Assembly (NCBI GenBank): GCA_900769535.1
Contig: CAAGHB010000082.1
Location: forward strand, 1-10,216
DNA: 10,216 bases
From: Clostridia bacterium
Lineage (GTDB): Bacteria; Bacillota; Clostridia; Oscillospirales; Acutalibacteraceae
Direction of reading: 5' to 3'
Made by a program: the position numbers and the translations under genes. The notes beneath the pieces are model-generated. The model saw nothing but the letters and a program-made list of their open reading frames with translations. It ran no database searches and was not told the origin of the DNA. This document shows positions 6,811-10,216 of the stretch, in pieces (the first letter of the stretch is position 1; each line of letters begins with the position of its first letter).

Positions 6811-6850
6811 TTCGTTTCAGTTCCTTTATAATTGGATTTTTAACTGTGTT

Positions 6851-6879
6851 ATTATATCACACAAGAATAGTCATTTCAA
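6851..6879 (-). promoter_or_regulatory. Promoter of the CofE-like gene
   Basis: On the minus strand, -35 TTGAAA (6874-6879), a 17-nt spacer and -10 TATAAT (6851-6856), with TG-A extended -10. Transcription would start near 6844, about 34 nt before the ATG. Confidence 0.78.
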
Positions 6880-6950
6880 TATTTTTTAATTTATTTTTAC
6901 CGCATATTTACAAAAAATTCTTCATCAAAATACAAAAAAACCGCTTTTTC

Positions 6951-6994
6951 AAAAAACAAGTCAGCAACAACCAAAAAAATGATTATTGCTGACT
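6951..6994 (-). terminator. Intrinsic terminator of the Na/Pi cotransporter gene
   Basis: AGTCAGCAA (6959-6967) pairs with TTGCTGACT (6986-6994) around an 18-nt A-rich loop. On the minus strand TTGTTTTTTG follows. It ends 10 nt from the stop codon at 7004. Confidence 0.75.
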
Positions 6995-7003
6995 GGAAGC
7001 TTA

Positions 7004-8755
7004 TTAGTCGGCGAGTGCGTATTTTTCGTCGTACGCCTTGAATTTTACCATAAATTCGTCGCTGTTCTTTTCAGCGGCTCTTATGATATCCTTTTGATGA
7101 ATACGATTGTATTTTGTGTTGATAATCGACTTGCCCATGTTCGAGCAGTGGTCGGAGGTTCTTTCGATATCGGTGAGCAGGTCGGACCAAGCGAAACCTG
7201 CCTCTACGTTACAGTTGCCCTGCTGCATACGGAGGATATGACGTGTGCGCATCTGCTCTTTAAGATTATCGATAACCTCTTCGAGCGGCTCGATTGAGAG
7301 GGCAGCTTCGGTGCTGTTTTCGGCGAAAGCGGTGTATGAAAGGTCGAGAATCTCGTTTATTGCCGCCGAAAGTGTGGCAAAGTCGCTGAGCGCCTCATCG
7401 GTGAGCGAAAGATTCTTTTCACGAAGCTCCTCAACTGCTTCGAGAATGTTAACGGCGTGGTCGGAAATTCTTTCGAGGTCGCCGACGGTCCTGAGCAATT
7501 TAGTTGCTTCTTCGCCGTCTTTTTCGTTCATCTTCTGTGCGCTTAATTTGATAAGATAGGAGTTAAGCGCCTCTTCGTAACGGTCGGATTTGTCCTCGTC
7601 GTCAAGAATGCTCTTTGCCGTTTCGGTCGAATAATTTGAAAGTGAAGAAAGACTGTTTTTAAGCGCTCTGAATGAGTAATGAGCCATATCGCAGGCAACC
7701 GAATGACACTGTTCGAGAGCGAGTGACGGGTTGATAAGCAAAAGCTCGTCGAGCTGAATCTTCTTTTCATCGGTGTCGAAATCGGGAATGCACTTGCAAA
7801 CGAGCTTTTCGAGCTGGGCTGAGAAGGGGAAGAGGATAACTGTACTTAACACCTTGATAACCGTGTTGATGATAGCGATGTCAACTACGGTTGCGTGCTG
7901 GTCGAGAATTGCGGGTGAGAAAACAATATCGGCTACCCAGTATATAATCAGCCAGAAGCCCGAGCCGATAATGTTAAAGAAAAGGTGTGCAAGGGCTGCG
8001 CGTTTTGCATCCTTCTTCGTTCCGAGGCAGGAGAGCATGGCGGTAACGCAGGTGCCGATTGCGGTACCCATAACGATAGGAATTGCTGCGCCGATGGGAA
8101 CAAGACTTCCGCCGAGAACAACCGCCTGTAAGATACCGACGGCCGCCGAGCTCGACTGGATAATTGCGGTAAGAATTGCGCCGACGAGAAGACCAAGCAG
8201 CGGATTTTTAAACATGATAAAGAGCTGCTGGAACGCTTCGCTGTCCTTTAATCCGTCAAAGGCGCCGCTCATGATTTCCATACCGAACATGAGGGTGGCA
8301 AAGCCGAGGAGAATAGCTCCGGTATCCTTTTTCTTCTGCTTTTTGCAGAACATATAATAAATGATACCGATAACTGCTAAAATCGGAGTGAAAGAGGTCG
8401 GCTGCAACATTTTGATAAAGAAGCTTTCGCCCGAAATACCGCTTAATGACAGAATCCAGCCGGTAATTGTAGTACCGATGTTTGCGCCGATAATAACGTT
8501 GATTGCCTGTTTGAGTGTCATCAGCGAGGAATTTACGAATCCGACAACCATAACGGTAGTGGCCGATGAGCTCTGAATAATACAGGTTACGCCGAGGCCG
8601 GTAAAAAATCCGGCAAATTTGTTTGTAGTAATTTTGCTGAGAAGAGTTCTAAGACTGCTTCCTGCGCGTCTTTCGAGGCCGTCACCCATTATGTTCATAC
8701 CAAAGAGGAAGAGGCAAAGACCGCCGAGCATTTCGAGCACGTTGAAAATGTCCAT
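7004..8755 (-). CDS. Na+/phosphate cotransporter family protein with C-terminal PhoU domain
   Basis: A 583-residue inner-membrane protein. The N-terminal half (about 1-315) holds two inverted Na/Pi cotransporter repeats, each with the signature QSSSA: residues 61-65 (QSSSATTVMVVGFVN) and 200-204 (QSSSAAVGILQAVV). Other membrane helices include GGLCLFLFGMNIMG at the start and FWLIIYWVADIVF near 267-279. The C-terminal part (about 345-560) is a PhoU-like helical bundle with paired metal-site motifs GDLERISDH (425-433) and DIERTSDH (529-536). This layout matches the bacterial NptA/YjbB group, which moves inorganic phosphate with sodium; some members export it when internal phosphate is high. The PhoU part probably senses phosphate status. 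AGGTG 6 nt upstream supports the start. The gene has its own promoter and terminator; no pst or pho genes are adjacent. Confidence 0.94.
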   Translation of the reverse strand: MDIFNVLEMLGGLCLFLFGMNIMGDGLERRAGSSLRTLLSKITTNKFAGFFTGLGVTCIIQSSSATTVMVVGFVNSSLMTLKQAINVIIGANIGTTITGWILSLSGISGESFFIKMLQPTSFTPILAVIGIIYYMFCKKQKKKDTGAILLGFATLMFGMEIMSGAFDGLKDSEAFQQLFIMFKNPLLGLLVGAILTAIIQSSSAAVGILQAVVLGGSLVPIGAAIPIVMGTAIGTCVTAMLSCLGTKKDAKRAALAHLFFNIIGSGFWLIIYWVADIVFSPAILDQHATVVDIAIINTVIKVLSTVILFPFSAQLEKLVCKCIPDFDTDEKKIQLDELLLINPSLALEQCHSVACDMAHYSFRALKNSLSSLSNYSTETAKSILDDEDKSDRYEEALNSYLIKLSAQKMNEKDGEEATKLLRTVGDLERISDHAVNILEAVEELREKNLSLTDEALSDFATLSAAINEILDLSYTAFAENSTEAALSIEPLEEVIDNLKEQMRTRHILRMQQGNCNVEAGFAWSDLLTDIERTSDHCSNMGKSIINTKYNRIHQKDIIRAAEKNSDEFMVKFKAYDEKYALAD

Positions 8756-8895
8756 TTAATCACCTTCGTTTTTTTCGATTTAAATAATGTAACTAATTAT
8801 CAATCTATATATAAAAATCTATACTTAAAACGGGCGTTCACAGCCCCTTGTTTTTGGTGTGTCAAAAAAATGTCCCAAACTCACCCATTATGCTC

Positions 8896-8924
8896 ATTTT
8901 ATCCTATAAAAAGTCAAATTTCAA
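8896..8924 (-). promoter_or_regulatory. Promoter of the Na/Pi cotransporter gene
   Basis: On the minus strand, -35 TTGAAA (8919-8924), a 17-nt spacer and -10 TAAAAT (8896-8901). The predicted leader to ATG 8755 is about 130 nt, longer than those of neighbouring genes. Confidence 0.65.
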
Positions 8925-8989
8925 TACCCATCAATAATTTCGGCATTTTACATTAAAAGTTTTAAAAGCGCCATAAAAAATAGAGCGAA

Positions 8990-9031
8990 CAAACACAAAA
9001 ACCACCCTTTAACGCGCTGTTAAAGGGTGGT
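8990..9031 (-). terminator. Strong minus-strand terminator with no matching gene
   Basis: A perfect 13-bp stem: ACCACCCTTTAAC (9001-9013) with GTTAAAGGGTGGT (9019-9031), loop GCGCT. On the minus strand TTTTGTGTTTG follows. No minus-strand gene lies upstream of it; only the antisense side of the GNAT gene does. Confidence 0.7.
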
Positions 9032-9120
9032 ATGGTATGCATCAAATTATCTCTGCGTTAGAGTTGATTCGTTTTGACTTGCAATTTGTGAAAAAAGCGA
9101 TTCAATTTCCAACCGATGTG

Positions 9121-9129
9121 TGTTATAAT
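9121..9129 (+). promoter_or_regulatory. Extended -10 promoter of the GNAT gene
   Basis: TGTTATAAT gives a perfect -10 (9124-9129) with the extended TG. The best -35 at 17 nt is a poor TTCAAT (9101-9106). The leader would be about 25 nt. Confidence 0.5.
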
Positions 9130-9160
9130 GATTTAATAGAAATGATAACGAGGTGCTTTT

Positions 9161-9712
9161 ATGCTTGCGACCGAAAGACTTATTTTGCGTCCGTTTGAGT
9201 ACGGTGACTATACCGACGTTTTTGAATATCAGCACGAGCCGATGGTAAACTGTTTTGCCTCTATGAAGCTTAATACCTTGGACGAGGCAAAGGACGAAAC
9301 CTCGAAAAAGATGAAGGATGGCGAATTTAACCTTGCCGTCGTGCTGAGAGAAAGCGGAAAGGTTATCGGCGAAATTTTTGCCCATCCCGAAGGAGACGAA
9401 GTCGCCGAAAATAAAGACACATTTAGCCCCTGCTGGATGCTGAATAAGGATTATCACGGCAAGGGGTACGGCTACGAGGCGGCAAAGGCATTCGTCGATT
9501 ATCTTTTTACCGAAAAGGGAGCCAGACGAATTTACGCATTCACCGAGGATTATAATATTGCCAGTCAGCGCGTGTGTGAAAAGCTTGGTATGCGCCGTGA
9601 GGGGCTGTTCAAGGAGTTTGTTTCCTTTGTAAAGGATGCTGACGGCAACCCGATTTATGAAAACACCTATCAGTACGCCATACTCAAAAAGGAATGGGAA
9701 TCAAATCGGTAG
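9161..9712 (+). CDS. GNAT-family N-acetyltransferase (RimJ/RimL type)
   Basis: A 183-residue cytoplasmic protein of typical size. It starts with the family's LATERLILRPFEYGDYTDVFEY (residues 2-23). The acetyl-CoA pyrophosphate loop is in YHGKGYGYEAAKAFVDYLF (about 98-116; H-G-K-G-Y-G matches the R/Q-x-x-G-x-G/A motif). NIASQRVCEKLGMRREG (about 132-148) is the typical motif B region. It should transfer acetyl from acetyl-CoA to an amine, either a protein N-terminus or a small molecule; the substrate cannot be read from sequence. GAGGTG precedes ATG 9161 by about 5 nt. It is a single-gene unit with its own promoter and terminator, convergent with guaA. Confidence 0.93.
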   Translation: MLATERLILRPFEYGDYTDVFEYQHEPMVNCFASMKLNTLDEAKDETSKKMKDGEFNLAVVLRESGKVIGEIFAHPEGDEVAENKDTFSPCWMLNKDYHGKGYGYEAAKAFVDYLFTEKGARRIYAFTEDYNIASQRVCEKLGMRREGLFKEFVSFVKDADGNPIYENTYQYAILKKEWESNR

Positions 9713-9728
9713 GTAGACAACATACAAA

Positions 9729-9775
9729 AAACGGCTTGAAAGCAACCGCTTCCAAGCCGTTTAGTATTATTTTTA
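9729..9775 (+). terminator. Intrinsic terminator of the GNAT gene
   Basis: AAACGGCTTG (9729-9738) pairs with CAAGCCGTTT (9753-9762). The stem continues inward with one mismatch and AAGC/GCTT around an AACC loop. A T-rich tail (ATTATTTTTA) follows. Confidence 0.88.
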
Positions 9776-9987
9776 TAAAAAAACAAATCAAAATATTCTA
9801 AAAAGAACAAAATAAAATATTCTCTAATAACATATAAGATAAGTAAATTAAATCATTCATTTAGTAATAGAGTATATTAAGTAAAAGTCATTGGTAAGTT
9901 ACATATATTAGTATAGAAACTCGGTAAGTAAAAACCACTTAAACCCAAGTAAACAAAGGGATTCAAGTTGGCAAGTTAGCCGTGGCA
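9776..9987. other. AT-rich intergenic stretch with repeated AAGTAA/AAGTTA words
   Basis: No gene is supported here. The hexamers AAGTAA or AAGTTA occur at 9841, 9879, 9896, 9926, 9947 and 9973, and the near match AAGTTG at 9965, all on the plus strand. Spacing is irregular (8 to 38 nt). The cluster stops just before the inverted guaA-tail copy at 9988. It could be recombinase arm sites next to an attachment core, or simply AT-rich sequence. Confidence 0.35.
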
Positions 9988-10008
9988 GGCACCATCGAGT
10001 GGGAATAA
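9988..10008 (+). repeat. Inverted copy of the guaA 3' end (left arm), possible att remnant
   Basis: The plus strand reads like the last seven codons of guaA (GTIEWE and stop). It matches 20 of 21 bases of the true guaA end, including the 15-mer ATCGAGTGGGAATAA. Upstream, the same frame does not resemble GuaA, so the similarity is limited to this short core. A T6 run (10009-10014) follows directly. Confidence 0.7.
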
Positions 10009-10015
10009 TTTTTTC

Positions 10016-10054
10016 AAAAAAATAATGCCATTTTGCATTAAGCAAAAAGGCATT
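10016..10054 (-). terminator. Intrinsic terminator of guaA
   Basis: AATGCC (10024-10029) pairs with GGCATT (10049-10054). After one A.A mismatch TTTTGC pairs with GCAAAA; the loop is ATTAA. On the minus strand ATTTTTTTG follows. It is 83 nt past the guaA stop, inside the segment bounded by the inverted arms. Confidence 0.72.
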
Positions 10055-10115
10055 TGTTTATATTGAAAAAAGATGGGAGAGGATAGGGTGGAGTGCTCTT
10101 TTTGGAATACACCAC

Positions 10116-10131
10116 ATTGTTCTCGAACAAT
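10116..10131. repeat. 16-bp palindrome just after the guaA stop
   Basis: ATTGTTC-TC-GAACAAT is a perfect 7-bp inverted repeat with a 2-nt centre, 5 nt past the end of guaA. It could be a small hairpin with a CTCG-type tetraloop in the guaA 3' UTR, or a protein-binding site. Confidence 0.4.
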
Positions 10132-10136
10132 TTTCT

Positions 10137-10157
10137 TTATTCCCACTCGATTGTGCC
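10137..10157 (-). repeat. guaA 3' end, right arm of the inverted repeat
   Basis: These are the last seven codons of guaA, including the stop. They are repeated in inverted orientation at 9988-10008 with one mismatch (A for C at the sixth base). The two arms face each other across 128 bp. Confidence 0.7.
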
Positions 10158-10216
10158 AACCGGCTTCGGTGTGAGGTCATAGAGGACGCGGTTGATGCCT
10201 TCAACCTCGTTTGTAA
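10137..10216 (-). CDS. guaA: GMP synthase (glutamine-hydrolysing), C-terminal end only
   Basis: The minus strand reads TNEVEGINRVLYDLTPKPVG, then TIEWE and stop, in one frame from the right edge. This is the highly conserved dimerisation-domain end of GuaA (INRVvYDit-KPP-TIEWE). The enzyme converts XMP to GMP with ATP and glutamine in the cytoplasm. Only 25 codons and the stop are in the window, so the amidotransferase and ATP-pyrophosphatase domains cannot be seen. The 3' end of this gene is a known integration site for genomic islands, and a near-identical inverted copy of its last 21 bases lies 128 bp downstream. Confidence 0.95.
   Translation of the reverse strand, partial: TNEVEGINRVLYDLTPKPVGTIEWE

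Larger units (their letters stand above)
8756..9160. other. Intergenic region between divergent Na/Pi transporter and GNAT genes
   Basis: This 405-bp gap has no convincing gene. It holds the minus-strand transporter promoter (8896-8924) and a leader of about 130 nt. That leader contains a weak GGGC/GCCC hairpin near 8830-8846. An orphan minus-strand terminator sits at 8990-9031, and the plus-strand GNAT promoter near 9121-9129. The rest is AT-rich without visible repeats. Confidence 0.7.

Noticed and set aside
7773..8357. Long plus-strand open frame (194 codons) opposite the Na/Pi cotransporter
   Set aside because: It lies wholly inside a gene with clear family motifs, has no ribosome binding site, and its protein resembles no known fold; a shadow frame.
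9047..9457. Minus-strand open frame (136 codons) opposite the GNAT gene, ending just before the orphan terminator
   Set aside because: The GNAT frame is clearly coding with family motifs. The antisense protein looks like a shadow. The terminator placement is noted as a finding, but it does not make this frame a gene.
9910..10008. A second, decayed guaA copy on the plus strand
   Set aside because: Only the last seven codons match. Upstream, the same frame (GKLAVA before GTIEWE) does not resemble the GuaA sequence KPV, and a stop lies shortly before, so a short attachment-type core fits better than a gene remnant.
10075..10091. G-rich run GGGAGAGGATAGGGTGG, possible two-tier G-quadruplex
   Set aside because: Only two-base tiers are available and there is no context to support function.

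Overview
The window looks like chromosome of a low-to-mid GC Clostridia member, most likely Oscillospirales (Ruminococcaceae/Oscillospiraceae type). This rests on strong AGGAGG-type ribosome binding sites, sigma-A promoters (TTGAAA-N17-TATAAT), many intrinsic terminators, a small clostridial XRE regulator, a 7TM-LuxR one-component regulator, and a CofE-like ligase of the type seen in Clostridia. This is inference from gene content; no 16S or other marker lies here.

Layout, left to right. 1-515 (-) is the N-terminal part of an M24B Xaa-Pro peptidase, running off the left edge, with a clear promoter that has a palindrome in its spacer. 724-3530 (-) is a probable operon read right to left: a 7TM receptor with a LuxR-type HTH, then pyruvate kinase (pyk), then a small XRE regulator that starts at the pyk stop. 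A structured leader precedes the receptor gene. Divergent from it, 3863-4828 (+) encodes a secreted, membrane-anchored protein with two Ig-like domains. It meets a low-molecular-weight protein tyrosine phosphatase gene (4881-5351, -) across a bidirectional terminator. Next come a CofE-like gamma-glutamyl ligase (5611-6810, -) and a Na/Pi cotransporter with a C-terminal PhoU domain (7004-8755, -), each with its own promoter and terminator. A GNAT acetyltransferase (9161-9712, +) follows. The right edge holds the last 25 codons of guaA (GMP synthase, -).

Most genes are ordinary, independently transcribed housekeeping or accessory genes. The most unusual spot is the 424-bp gap between the GNAT gene and guaA. 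It carries an inverted, 20/21-identical copy of the guaA 3' end (9988-10008 against 10137-10157), next to an AT-rich stretch with repeated AAGTAA/AAGTTA words. The guaA 3' end is a known integration site for genomic islands, so this may be an attachment-site remnant in inverted orientation. No integrase gene is visible here.

No CRISPR array, tRNA, rRNA or complete insertion sequence was seen. The window shows no clearly new multi-gene system. The best candidates for new biology are the inverted guaA tail, the lipobox-7TM-LuxR receptor with its structured leader, and the CofE-like enzyme, which has no F420 gene beside it.
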